Source of the DNA: Certhia americana
Taxonomy: Eukaryota; Chordata; Aves; Passeriformes; Certhiidae
Direction: 5' to 3'
DNA: 64,000 nucleotides
NCBI GenBank assembly: GCA_018697195.1
Contig: CM031858.1
Location: 87,635,277 to 87,699,276, forward strand
Positions 24,601-37,700 of this stretch are shown here, piece by piece. The translations under genes and the position numbers were made by a program. How positions within the stretch are numbered: position 1 is the first letter of the stretch; each line of letters opens with the position of its first letter. The notes beneath the pieces were generated by a model. It did no database searches and was not told the origin of the DNA. It was given only the letters and a program-made list of their open reading frames with translations.

Positions 24601-27600
24601 ACAGCTGGCTCTTTTGCTTCCTTCAGGGAAAGCATGGAAAATTGTGTTGCAGATTTCTTTTCCTACTGCCAGGGATGATCCACAGTACTCATCCAATCCT
24701 AGGGACACCTCACAAAGCAGAGCAGGCAGCCAGCAACCTTCTCCCAGAAAACCTTGAAATTAAAGAGAAAATTACAATAGGGAAAAAATATATTAATAAA
24801 TGGTGACAGAGGCCTGCTGTAGGATACAAGATGCTGAACTAAGTTTTGAAGCAAGACTAATCTGGAATTCTCCACAAGAAGAATAAAGCCTGCAGCAAAG
24901 CATGTTCTAATAAAATACCAAGGAACAAATCTTGACTTGATAAAGACATTGTCCTCATAGATTTTACCTTATCTGCATAAAGATCATTAAAAAAATACTG
25001 TCTTGCAAAACTGTCACGCAAAATATGCCCCCTGGGGAACTAAGTGTGCTTTTCTTCATTTACAAATGCTTTTAATTAACACTAACAATAGCTAATTATA
25101 TTTAATCACCTATCAAAAAAATTCATTGTCCCAGATGTCCTTGTAGATGAGAAAACTTTGAAAAGCAGACATAAAATTTTCTAAGACCAACAAGATCCTC
25201 CCTCAAGTCTGCTGCCTTCCCCTTTCAGACAAAGGCAATGTATTCTATAATTAAAACAATTTGGGGTGGCTAATCCAAGCAAGCTAGCTCAGGTTAAAAC
25301 AGGAGCAAAGCCAAGCAAGGAACTTTGGCCTCTGAGGTAGCCTGCAGCTGATCTCAAGTTGCTAGCCATGGTACAGCTGTTCTCACCACTTAACCCATTA
25401 AATAACTCAGGTCTTGTGAGCTAAGTACATCCCTGTCTCATTTCTACTGTGCTCATATCACATTGCTGTGAAAGGATGCAGAGAGAAGCAGGCACAGGCC
25501 TGAGGCTCAGCTAAGAGAGGAGAACACAAGAAATCACAGGATTCCACAGAAGTTGCTGGATATAAAAGATTAAGGCAGAAGCAGCTAAAAATATGCTATA
25601 GAGAATGCCTACAAGGAATGCTGGAATTCACAGGTACTTATGGTAGGGATACATGAGCAATGGCCAAACATCAGAGAGCTCTGAAGGGGGAGTATCAGTG
25701 TTTCTGGGGTGAGAACAACCTTGCAAGGCCAGCACTGTCTAGGAAACTGCATCAGTAACTCTGTGTAAGGTCCAAACCATCATGGTAGCCTTGGGACATT
25801 GAGTATGGACTTAGCAAAACCGGGAGCAATGCAAGCAAAAAGCAGGGGTAACCAAGAGGAGATAAGAGAAAGTGGCGAATTCATGCGCAGGATGGATTTC
25901 ATTCAGGATGCGCATGAGAAAGGTAAGAAAAGTGACCAGCCCCATGATGTAAGCAAGCTGCTGGTCAGTCAGCTTGGCTGGTCAAGCTCCTACCACCACA
26001 GTCCAGGGCATCTTCTCAATTGTAGTCCTATGATCTGTGTAGGTGTATGCATCGAGGATGGAGCTCTCCATGCTGCCCCGTGTTTGTGAGCTGCTATTTG
26101 TGTATGCAGGTGCTGCTTAAAGTGCTGCCCTTCACCTCCTCTGTTCCTCAGCAAGGTTGGCTGAGTGGGTGCTTGGTGAGCATTTACATCTCTGGAATGA
26201 ATGCTCAGCCTCTCATCCCGGGCTGCACAGCCAGGAACTACAGCTGCCTTGTATCTAGCAGATTAGAAAATTGTAATCCCTTTAGCCTTGAAGCCAATCC
26301 ACTGGATCTGGCTTCCCTTAATAATATGCTGCCACCTTAAAAAATCTCCTTTCTTTCTCCATCCTTACTAAGGTGAAATTCCTTAGGAAAACAACTTGTT
26401 TTAAAAGAAGTTAACCACACTGTGTAATTTTTCATGCTTCTGAACTATTCTGATTCTAAATTCTGCTAATGCTTTACAAAAAATATGCTGTTTCATGAAT
26501 TTTCATTTATTTGCCATAACTTTAAAGACCAGTGGGAACACAACTGACTGCATACAAGTTACTTCTTTTTAGGTTATAGAGTTTTTCCCTTTTTAAAAGA
26601 CAATATTAACAGGTAAAAGTAGTTCAAAATCAATCACTCAGCACAGCAAGGCCTCTCTTAATTACATACTTGCAACCTCTGTCCTATCTTTGAACAGGTT
26701 CTCACGTCAATACTTAGGCAACTTATCTGACTTACAGCAGGAAACTGTTCATTTTACCTTTAAAGCCATTTTCACAGTTGTTTTTTAAGTCAGAAATTGA
26801 GAATGAGACACACACATTAAATGGAACCATTGAAACTGAAAATGAGTAATAACAAACAAAGGCCTCCTGGGCTCAAAATTCTGATACAGAAGTAGCATCC
26901 AATTTTACATTCAAGCTCCTTGAAGTTTGCTGCACATCAGCCTTGCTACTGATTCAGAGCCCCAGGTACTGAAGACACAGATGCTGAAATCACAAAGCTC
27001 CCTTGCCACTTCCATTCCTCTTCTCCATTCTCAGTTTCTAGCAGAAGCCATTGCTTTTCATTTTCTAGTTCCTTTCTTTCGCACATAACACTATAAAACT
27101 CTGCTTCTCCTAAACCCTCTACTTGAGCTTTTTGTTTGCCTGACCCATTTTTTTCCTGAGCTCTTCCTTCCTGTTTGACTCCCATATTCCTACTGATGAG
27201 AAAGACTTGGCTCAGAGGCACCATGATGCTGGCTCTGCCGCTCGCCAGCAAGGCCTTAATATTCATGGCCTTGGCCTCTGGAGATGAAAAGAAAACAGCC
27301 ACTCTGTCATCTGTTTAGGTACTGAGTTCATTACTATGCAATTACACAATTTAGAGAGCACTGGAGATTCATTAATGATTTGTATTTCTACTTCTCTAAG
27401 GAAGACAAAATTGCAGAAATTGGTAATGGCAGGTAAGCTACTGATTATAACTCCAGCACAGAGTGTTACTGGTTTAGGGAGGAAAAAGTAACTTATAAAT
27501 AATTAGTATCTTATCCGGAGTTTAATTGCATTAGATCAGTACTTCCTACTTCTAATTAGGTGTGGCTAATTCTTTCATTTTCGTTGTGACTTGGAAAGTA

Positions 27601-30600
27601 GAAAATGTTTTTCATTGCCTCAATTAAAAAAAAGAGGAATAGTGTTTTTTATAATCCATCAACATAAGACATTGGTAAGCCAGAGACTAGAGGTTTTTCA
27701 AACTGTTCCTGTACGGAACATCTGTTCTTGTTTAATCCAAAACATCATATTTTGTATGACAAGCTGCAGATTTTGCTGTTTGATACTTTTAAAGATAAAG
27801 GGCATACTACTAGTGCTATGAAAAGAGGAAAGGGAATAGGAAAAGAAAGAGAAAGATGAAAACGGAAAAGGAAAAAAAAAATTAAGCACATTATAAAGAC
27901 AGTATATCCATGGTGGAAATGTAATTGTGGTGGCAATTTGAAAACAGAACCCTAGGGGCACTTCCACTGGTTCCCATAGCCACAGCTCAACATTTGTCTT
28001 AATTTTAAATTGGCAGATCCCTCAGTTCTGAGAGGGTGTGATGATTAAGGCAGTCATCATAAATGCTTCTTCTGCTAGTGACAAACTAGATTTCTTCTGA
28101 AGTGATACAAGCAACAGATCATAGAAGACAAGGTGCCACCAATCCCAAAGGAGTATCCTACAGCCTATTAGAAAGCTGTTATGCAAAAACCCACAAAACA
28201 AAGAAGTAACATTAGGTCATGCTGGTGGAACTTCTTATCTCCACCAATCTGCATGCCAAATCATCTTTAGAAAAGCTGGATGGAAGATAAAGGTTTTTTC
28301 TTTTAAATCTCTTTGTCCTGTTCAAAAGAGAAAGTATATTACAAGCATAAATTAAAAGCAATATCCCAATTATTATAGGCATGCTTCTACTTTCCGTAGC
28401 AAGATACTCATCAGGGGACAGCGCACAGGGAGGCCTGATACGTGAACTTTACAATTAAATTCAGATTAACACTTGTGAAATCAGCTCTGTGATTGTTTTG
28501 CTTTAAAGCACAGTCATGAAACAGTCATTAGTAAGTGCTTGAGAACAGCATTTACTCTGTAGCTTTATTACTGGAAATGATTCATACCAATGGAAGAAGT
28601 CCAACTGAATTATCTGTTGTGGGTTTTGGGTTTTTTGGTTTGTTTGCTGTGGTTTCGTTTCTTTTGGTGATGCAGTGGCAATAAGGGCAGAAGCACATAC
28701 ACTGAGGAAGGAAAATTCTTTGGCCAGTCACTTCAAGGTACAACGGTAGGTAGAAAACAAGGAAAGCCAAATGTCTTCACGATCACCACACACTGCTTTT
28801 GCCATGTACTGCAGGAGGTAGACAGGAAAGTGTGGCCCACCTCTTTACGTGCTTTTTCTGATCTGACTTGACTAGGACTGCTTTTTTTCCAAAAGCTGCA
28901 TCCTTCTATGTGCCTGCTGAGAAGGAGGACTGATTTTCCTGCAAGGCTCATCGACATTAAAATTTGGGAGCAGCATAAGAGCACTGTGATTTTCTAAGCA
29001 TGTGCAGTTTGAGGGTAACATAGGAAAAACATGTTCTGAAACAGTTCCAAATCTCCATCCTTACAATGTAGCAAGACTTTGGTTAGGGTGCAGAGTGTTA
29101 GTTCAAGCTGGGTCTCAAGGTTTCATGGCTAGCACATGAAACCTCCATCTTAACAAAAGAAGCCAGGGTCCTGGTGGATCAGTGCCCTTTCAAAGCACAA
29201 CACACAGAGTTCTGAGGTCAATTAAAAAAAAAAATACATTTCCTAATTTATGTCCATTAATGCTGGTCTGTAGCAGCTCTGGCACCAACAGTCTCTTTAG
29301 CTGCCATTAGCAATGCTGCAATGACAGCATCTGCCCTACAAGTCTGTTTTCCTTGGTTCTCTGTTGCAGAGTAATTGTCTCATCGACAACAGTCTTTCCA
29401 GAGATCTGGAGCATCAGTTTAGATGGATGTGCATCAAAACTTCTCTCCTTTGAGGGAGGTAGAAGCCTGCCTGCTCGATACACTAACTGAAAATACTCCT
29501 CCTGTGAAAAGAGATGATTGCAGCGCTGAACTGTCTCCTCTCTCTCTCAGAGAACCCCATCTCGCCAACTTGGATGCCTGAGAAGCAGGTGATATACTCG
29601 GTTTCATTTTTCCCCTGCCACCTTTGAAGTTCCCCAGCTCACTCTTTGCCAGCACCTGAAGCTCCAGTTTCAAAATTACTTGCAAGCTCTGACGCTTTCT
29701 CTTGCAGGCTGAAGAGACATCTTCTGCAGATCCAGAGGAATAAAAAATCACATTTTACACCACTCATCCATAAGATATTCTTTGTTGCCATCCACAACGT
29801 GAGAAAACAATCCTCCTCTTGGTCAGTTTGCACATGGGTTCAATGTTAACAGGGTCCAGAAGGATTTAATTCTTTCCTTTAAGTATGCAAACCCCTGGCT
29901 TCCAGCTTTAGAAATGCATTATAAAACCTGATCCCTTTGTTCACTGTGCCTGTGACTCATATCAACTAGAGAAAAATAGCTGAAAATGAAAGTTCGAAGA
30001 AAAAGCCCACACTAAAACAATATATTCAAAATGACAACAGTTTCAGTATTGTATTTCAGGTATCATATTTCAGCATTCAGTATTAGTCATTTGTTTTCTT
30101 GCCAGGGCCTAGCTAGGGCTGAAAAGTGATATATTTCAGCTTGTGTTACAGATGTGGTGTCACAGAGTCACCAGCTTTTCAATTCCCCCAGCAGTTCCTG
30201 GTGGAGAGGACATGGGATTACAGTTATTACAAGGCAAAGGTAATCCCCCTGCAAATCCAAATACACAGAGCATAGAGCCAGGCCTGAGCCCTGCTAGGGA
30301 AAACCTGGTTTCCTGCTTTATTAAGCACAGGAAGAAGATGTGCAGACAGATGTTCAGAAGATACCCTCATCCAGGCTGTATCAATTAATTTTCCAGTAAT
30401 TGGAAGAAGCGATTCCATGTTGGACTTCAGCTCAGTGTAATTTCTCCAACGTCTATCGCTATACTCAGACTTACCCTGAATCCCCCCCCCCCAACAAGTT
30501 GATGCAAGGATAGTGTTTATCACCTGTAATCAAATTACAGAAGTTTCTAAGTGCTGGACTTGTAAAAAGAAGGTTTCAGACAACAAACACTTCAGAACAG

Positions 30601-33600
30601 GGTGGAGAAAGTTTGCACATGCAGTTCAATGGGTACCCCTGAGAACACGTTTCATTTGGATTAAGGTTACCTCCTTTAAGCAATTTTCAAGGCTTTTTTT
30701 AAAAAAGCAAACTTCCCTGTGTATATTTAGAACACACTTAAAATGTGTGGACTTAGAATGACTGTGTAACATGCTCTTTGGTAAAAATTCTGCAGCATTT
30801 CCTCATGAAGAACTCGTAGGTAAAGTAATTCAGTAATTCAGTGTATAAACATTCACATACCAGGGCCATCAAGTTCCTATACTGAGCTTGTGCCTATAAA
30901 CTACCAGAAGATTCCTGTAGCAGCACAAAATTAAGATCTAGTATTGGTTTTTTTGGACAGAGCTTTCCTAATATTTTGAATAAAAATTGCTGCTGCGTTA
31001 ACAACAGACTTAACCAAACATTTTTCACTTTTCTTCTCTCTTCTCTCTCTACATGTAATCTGCTTTCAGCTGCAATGTTTTGTGTTGCTTCGAACAAAAA
31101 ATTGTTATCCTAGCTTCACAAGACCTCTATTACCTGTTAAAAACAAACAGTTGAGTTATGACTGTGCTAATTTTAGGAAAGAACCTGCCAATGTGCTTTT
31201 TAATATTTAAAGCAACTCTTTTACACTACCCTGTTCAGACAGATACCACCCATATCCACCTTTGCTCAGGTGGTGTAAGCTGCACAGGAGCCAGAGAGGA
31301 ATCAGGCAGATGCGCTCCCTGTTCCCAAATGCATCCTAGCCCATTTGATACAAGAAGCCAATTATGTCTAGAGGAAGGAAGGACAGACACTGATCTCTTC
31401 TTACCTAGCTGATTGCTCCGTGACTTGGCTGGTTCAGATTTCTGCAGACAGCAGGGAGGATGAGGGATGAACAAGTGAAAAGGGAGTGCAGAATGTGTGG
31501 GCTCCTTCTCCAGAGAAGCAGAATGACAAGCGCTTCCCTCGAGGCAACACACACAAACTGCAGAACACACAAGGCCCACAGGTGGCTCTTCACCAATGTG
31601 CCTGAGGCTTTTTAACACTTACAGGACCAGCTGGGCCTTGTGCCATCTTTTCTTGCAGTCTGTCAGGGAATGGATCCCTCCTTCAGGGCACCTTCAGCAC
31701 AAAACCAAACCACATGGAACAACACAGGATGAGGTGGAACACTGGCAACAAACCACACGGAAGCTGACAAGGTTATAGGACAAGAATGATACTGTATTAT
31801 GAATCTAGGTATGTAAGTAATAAAGCACCATTGCCCCACACCTTAATGTGAGTATTCAAAAAACCCTCCTCCAGAGTGCTTTCAGAGCAGCAGCTAAACT
31901 AGACTTCTGTTCCAGTGGCTCCAACAAAGTTTCTCTTTCTTTCTTCCTTTCTTAAATAAAATGCTGCTGAAATAGAGGAAGATGAATCTGTGGAAATTGA
32001 AGTCAGCCTCTGTGATTACACACCTTAGGCTTACTCTGGCATTTTCACATCTCAGTACACAATTGCTTTATTCTTCCCCTCTCTACAGATTGTACTGGAA
32101 ACATTGATCTACCACAGCATTAGTAACTACAGGGCAGATCAGGTACAAGTATATCTGCCCACCCTCCCCCAAAATCTTTCAAAAATAAATAATGCATCAT
32201 AACCAGATCAACAAGATTGACATTTTTTATTTGTACTTAGCACATACAGGAAAGATCAAAACAAATAATAAAAGATAGCATTTGTAAACAAATGTATTTC
32301 ACAAAAAGTTATAAACTATCAAATTTGCTCTGAAAAAAAATTGTTATAGCCATTTATAAATGTGTATTTATCAAAATCAAGTTAAAAACTACTTCATTTT
32401 GAAAACATCCCAGCTGAAGATTCATTCATTCCAACAACTTCAGAGACACCACAGATGTAAGGCTAACTAAAACAAATGCACGTGTGAAAATGGCACTGTG
32501 ATTTTTGGTTTAAAGATAACAAAAAAGTCTGCAAGTGATCAAAATACCAGACAGTCCAATTCAAAGTCCTAGGTCTGTAAAATACACATTCAACTTCACA
32601 AATGTCTAACTTTAAAAAAATCGAGCTATTCCACTGGAATGCCCTCATTTTTTAATGTACTGATTATATGTTGTGTTTTCGAACCCACTCAGAGAAAAGT
32701 TATCAGTAGGTAGTTTCATGTAATTATAAAGTTCACTTCTATAATCACATTAAAAATAAGATGACAGCAGCACCCTTTTAGCAAGGATTAATTTTTAACA
32801 TTCTTGCCTTTATAGCAGCAGGTATGGTTTTGGGGAATGCTATCAATATAATCAGTAAATAAAAAAAAATATACATACTTAATGAAATTTATTAAAGTGT
32901 TCTTTCCCTATACTTGTTTTCAAAGTTAGGTAAGCACCTCTGTTTTCTTCTGCAGAACACAAAAAATAGAAACAAATGACACCAAAACCTATGACTGCCT
33001 CAGTAGGCTCCCTTTATTGGTGGCCCACAAGCCAATTTGATCACCAGTATGAATTCTGTTTTCTCCTCCCTCCAATCACCTATTTGCATTCCAACTAAAA
33101 AACTTCATCTATTAATTTGACTCAAAAGAAACAAACAAACAAAAAAAAACCTCCCAAACCCCCCCCCCCCCAAACTAAGGCACAAATGTCTGATCTTCAA
33201 CAGCAGGCAGAGGGTCACAGATTTGAAACTAGGGTAGGATTAAAACCCCCACAAATATTTCTGGTCTCAGGGCACTGAAAATTCTTACCAGAATTCAAAA
33301 AAAGGTTTTTCAAGATTTTTTTTTTTTTTTAAAACAAAGACATGGAAAACACTTTTCCCAAGAATGTCCACGAACACTAAACAGGGATGGATGTACATAC
33401 AAGGACACACACTTTATGCACAATACACTTTGAACATACTGCAGACAGACAAGGACCATGGAATGCAATGATGTCTAAGATGGCAGGTGAAATGAAGATG
33501 GCTCTTTTTCAGAGAGTCGTCATGAGTTTATCTTGGTACACCATGCTTTGGACTCCTCCTAAATTCTTCTGGTTCTGTTCCTGGATATACCGTAAATTGC

Positions 33601-34684
33601 TGTCCTCTCCACTTGTGGGGGGTTTCCAATAGGGCCTGTCATCATGATAGGGTGGCCTGTACCATTTGCACAGTTATTGGTTAGTGAGGAATGGAAGTCA
33701 ACTTAGGAGTGCTACACAGTAACATGAACTCATCCCACAAGTGCTAAGCATGCACGGGAAGGGAATGGGGACAGAACTATAGGTCTGATGGTGAAGCTGC
33801 TGAAGCAACTGGGAACCTTTTAGCTGATTTCAAAAGGCTTTCAATCAGAGCTCAACCATTAAAAACCCTCTCTGTCTGCAGTGTTATAGACAAGCGTAGT
33901 GCATCAACACTCTGGAATTCCAAAGGGGGTGGTGGGGAAGGAGGAGGAGGCTACAGGAAAACTAAATTTGTACAACAAACAAGTAAAATAAAACATATCA
34001 TGCATAATGCTGAGCTCATGAAAGTACATCCTTAAAGTGCAAAGGGTTAAGAAAGGCAATCCTATTATGAATGAAAATTGCTCTTCTGTAGTTGTTGCCA
34101 TTCCTTTGGCACTGGTGCAGTAAATTAACACTAAAGCAGCCTGTAATTTACAGAGTTGCACTTTCTTAAGAACACCCCCAGTCTACAGTTAGCACAGATA
34201 ATTCTCTGAGACTTGCAAAAGTACTACAAGGAAAATATCTTTTTCCTTACTTGTTCATTACTTATTGCTGCTTAAAGATACTAACTTCAACCATTCCTAC
34301 ACTGTCCCCTGAATCATTGCAGTGGAGTAGGGAATAAATAAAACAACGATTTTGAACACTATGTAGGAAACCACAACATTTAACATTACCTTATTACCAA
34401 ATTGAAGTTGCAATTATTATATATACGGAAGAAATTCTTTTCTGTGAGGGTGGTGAGGCACTGAAACAGGTTGCACAGAGAAGCTGTGGATGCTCCATCC
34501 CTGGAAGTGTTCAAAGCCAGGTTGGATGGGGCTTTGGGCCACCTGGTCTAGTGGAAGGTGTCCCTGGCCATGGCAGGGGGTTGGAACCAGATGATCTTAA
34601 AGGTCTCTTCCAACCCAAGACATTCTGTGATTCTGGTAAGTTTTTTTATAGTAGCAGAAACACAGGCAATGTTTAGATTTTACC

Positions 34685-34717
<33 letters not shown>

Positions 34718-37700
34718 TCTAAAGTTATATAATGACAGCTGTTAATTGGATTTTTTTTTTTTTTCAGAAGGTTAAATATTAAGCTAACTGCAAACAATTT
34801 CACTGAAAGAATCTGCAAACAATTTCAGTGGAATAATTTTACTAAGAAAACTGAGACACAATTCCACATACTATTTCACAAATTATTCACAAATTATTCA
34901 ACAAAAGCTCCATATATAACACGCATTACACAGGTCATTTCATTTCAGCCCATGCCCATTCCAGACTTTCATGCCCAGCAGCAAGAATTTTATGCATCTG
35001 TAGTTGTGATCTCAAGTTCGCAGTCGAATGGAACAAGCTTTTTCAAATCAAGCTATCCAAGATCTTACATGTCCAATTCTTTCACTTTGACTCCAAAGTT
35101 AGAATAACTTGAAACTTTCACTTTGACTGCACATTTAAATGCTTCTACCTGAAGGGGACAAAAATTCTGAGCACCTTTTCTACCAAGCTTCTAAGACTGA
35201 GCTTTTAAATATGGGTTGGTTTTTTTTCAGCCTTACAAGCCTTGCTATAAAAAAGCCATTGTTCATATTTCACTGACCTTAGTCTTTGCCCAGGCAGTGG
35301 AGGGGCTGAAGGGGAAGACTGTCTACACACACTACAATACATTATTGTGCTTATTTCAATATCACTCTGCTCCAGGGTGAACTATTTGGATTTAAAATGT
35401 CACGGACTGGTATCCTAAGTGATGAAATCTTAAGAAAAATTTCAGCAAAACCTCAAATGAGTTATAAAATCATTAGGCTCTCTTGGCAGCCACTCTTTCA
35501 TAATGTGAAATTGTACATTTTAAGGTGCTCACAAATAAACTGGATAAAGAAACCCTAAAGTCTGGAAGACTCCTGAGCCTGAAATACAGGCAAAGTTCAT
35601 TTCACAACTTCAAGTCTCCTGTTTCTAACACAAATTTAGTATCTGCTTTACTGTTGTGTGCTAAGAATTTTGAGATGTCAATGCCTGTCTTCTTCTCTGC
35701 CTAGTATTTCTAATAATGTATTTGCCTTTTTCCTGCATTCTCAGACTCAAACTCACACCAAATTGTTGTTTCATTCATTTTAAGCTCAGCCTCATCCCCA
35801 GAGCCTGCCCACACTAAACCCCAAGTCTACCTATTGTGATGTAAGAATATAAATGTTAGATAAGGAGAAACAAAGATTAGGGTAATGTAATTACAGTAAT
35901 TATTTGTCTAAAAATCTGAGTCATCTAGAAAGGTTACTTCTTATTAGGATCAAAAAAGTGGCTGGTATATATCATGTGTACAGGTATAGACACATATCCA
36001 CCAGCAGGCGTACGTCTTCACCGTGCATTCCACCAAATGGGTTTTAATTGGACTGAATTTATTCCAAAATTTCTTTTCACTCAATTAGTGAAATAATTTT
36101 GTCTGTAGAATAGCTACAGACAAAAAAGTATGCGAGAAGATAGCACAACAGCACATGCAGGAATATTTTTGTGAAACAGTTCTCAAAAACTCAGTGCTGT
36201 AATTTTACTCATTATCTGTAAAGTTCTTGATAAATTGTTCCATGTACTTGTCATTTTTCCACATACATTTCTGCAAAAGATGAAAACAGTGCTCCACTGC
36301 AAGAATATAATTATTAATAACTTAATTTTACACTAAAATGTGTTTCTTCTCTGTCTTAGGAAATTAAATGCAAACAAATACTGATCAATTTGCAATTAAG
36401 CTACAGAGCAGCTGTATCCAACATACTATTCTATCCAACATACTCCCTACAGGAAATCACTAACATTCTACTTTGAATTTTGAATTAGAAATCAACTAGA
36501 AAAAAAATTTCATGTTCCAAAGCAAAACTTAGAAGTTACTTAATACTGTCTCTATAGCCCGTACTTCTAACTTCTGTTTGCTTTTCATGTGCAGAGAACT
36601 GTCCAATACAGCCACCAAAGCTTCATACTGAGTAACATAAAGAAAGAAATAATCATCCTTTTTTCACAAAGGCAAGATTGCTTACCTTACATTCACAGGT
36701 GTGTGTGGATGCCAGTGTGGCTGAGCAGGATGTATAGTAGGATGATACTGTGGCTGCAAATGGAAACATTGATCCCGATTAATGAAATCATATAAAAGCC
36801 TCCTATTAACTTTTATTTCCTTGGGGTCATGAGGAATACGTTGTTCCTGGTGAACCCTAGGAATCCTAATGCTTCAGACCATCTCCCATGTCATTGAGCA
36901 CGTATGTGAAGCCTCTTGGTGATGAGTTCGCTCATTAGCACACACTCATGGGCAATGCAAAGAAAATTGCTCTCCTGTTTGAGAGACAACCTGGCACATC
37001 TAGTGAATCTTGTAGGACGCACATCCAAAAAATGTCAACTTTGATCAAAGGTGGAGAGTAAGAAAGGTAATAAGAGCAGATCTCAGAAAGTCTATCTATA
37101 GTGACAGTGCTTCCCTCTCATATCCACGAGATCTTGAAGAGAAACAGTAAAACAAAATCACTGGTGAGAGTTTTAATAAAAAGTGATAAGACTAAGTTCA
37201 CATCCACATACAGAGTTTGGAAGCTTGCTTTCTCTCAGTACCCACTGACTGTCAGAAGAACAGATGAAAACCAGGTAATGTTTTCCCTGGAGTGTACAAA
37301 AAAAACCTCAACAAGCATTTGACCAGCAGCGAACTCTTAAGTGTTGTGATGAGGGAGGCAATTGCAACTTCAAAATTGTCACGATCATCCACCGTGAGAG
37401 GCTGCTCCAGACAAAAGCTTGCTCATAGAGCAGTCTCCTGGGGCCCATCACATTCACAATCCCAAAAGCTTTAAATTTCACAGAAAGGAAAGGAAGGGAA
37501 AGAGGATGGCAAATGGAGTGTACTCAGCTGGCAGAGCATCAAAGAACACAGATGAAAAAAGAGAAAATAGTCCCTCCACCTTCTCCTTAACCCCAAATGT
37601 GGTGCTGTTTACTTCTGACACATTGGAAAATTTCACCCCAGAGTAAGGAAAGGGGAGCAAAACAGCTGCACAAAGTACAAAGAGCAAAAATATTTACCAA

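Larger units (their letters stand above)
18978..32204 (-). other. EPB41L4B: Distal part of the 17.7 kb long-isoform intron
   Basis: 13.2 kb between the presumed short-isoform polyadenylation site and the His-rich exon. It contains an old CR1 fragment at 22.5-23.0 kb, an ATT microsatellite at 21470, a polypurine tract at 27821 and an 11-C run at 30482. I found no further exon; the plus- and minus-strand frames of 100-130 codons here look random. Confidence 0.8.
32205..33508 (-). other. EPB41L4B: Probable 3' UTR of the short EPB41L4B isoform
   Basis: About 1.3 kb of AT-rich sequence directly after the TGA at 33509. On the minus strand it contains AATAAA at 33018-33013, 32893-32888 and 32231-32226. 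The last is followed within about 30 bases by a T/G-rich stretch, as expected downstream of a cleavage site. The UTR also carries a run of G (33171-33159) and of A (about 33332-33318) as read in the transcript. The exact end is inferred. Confidence 0.5.
33657..36685 (-). other. EPB41L4B: EPB41L4B intron before the alternative terminal exon
   Basis: 3.0 kb. It contains a plus-strand CR1 3' end at 34426-34635 followed by T runs of 26 and 14, and an imperfect 17-bp-spaced duplication at 36415. Confidence 0.85.
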
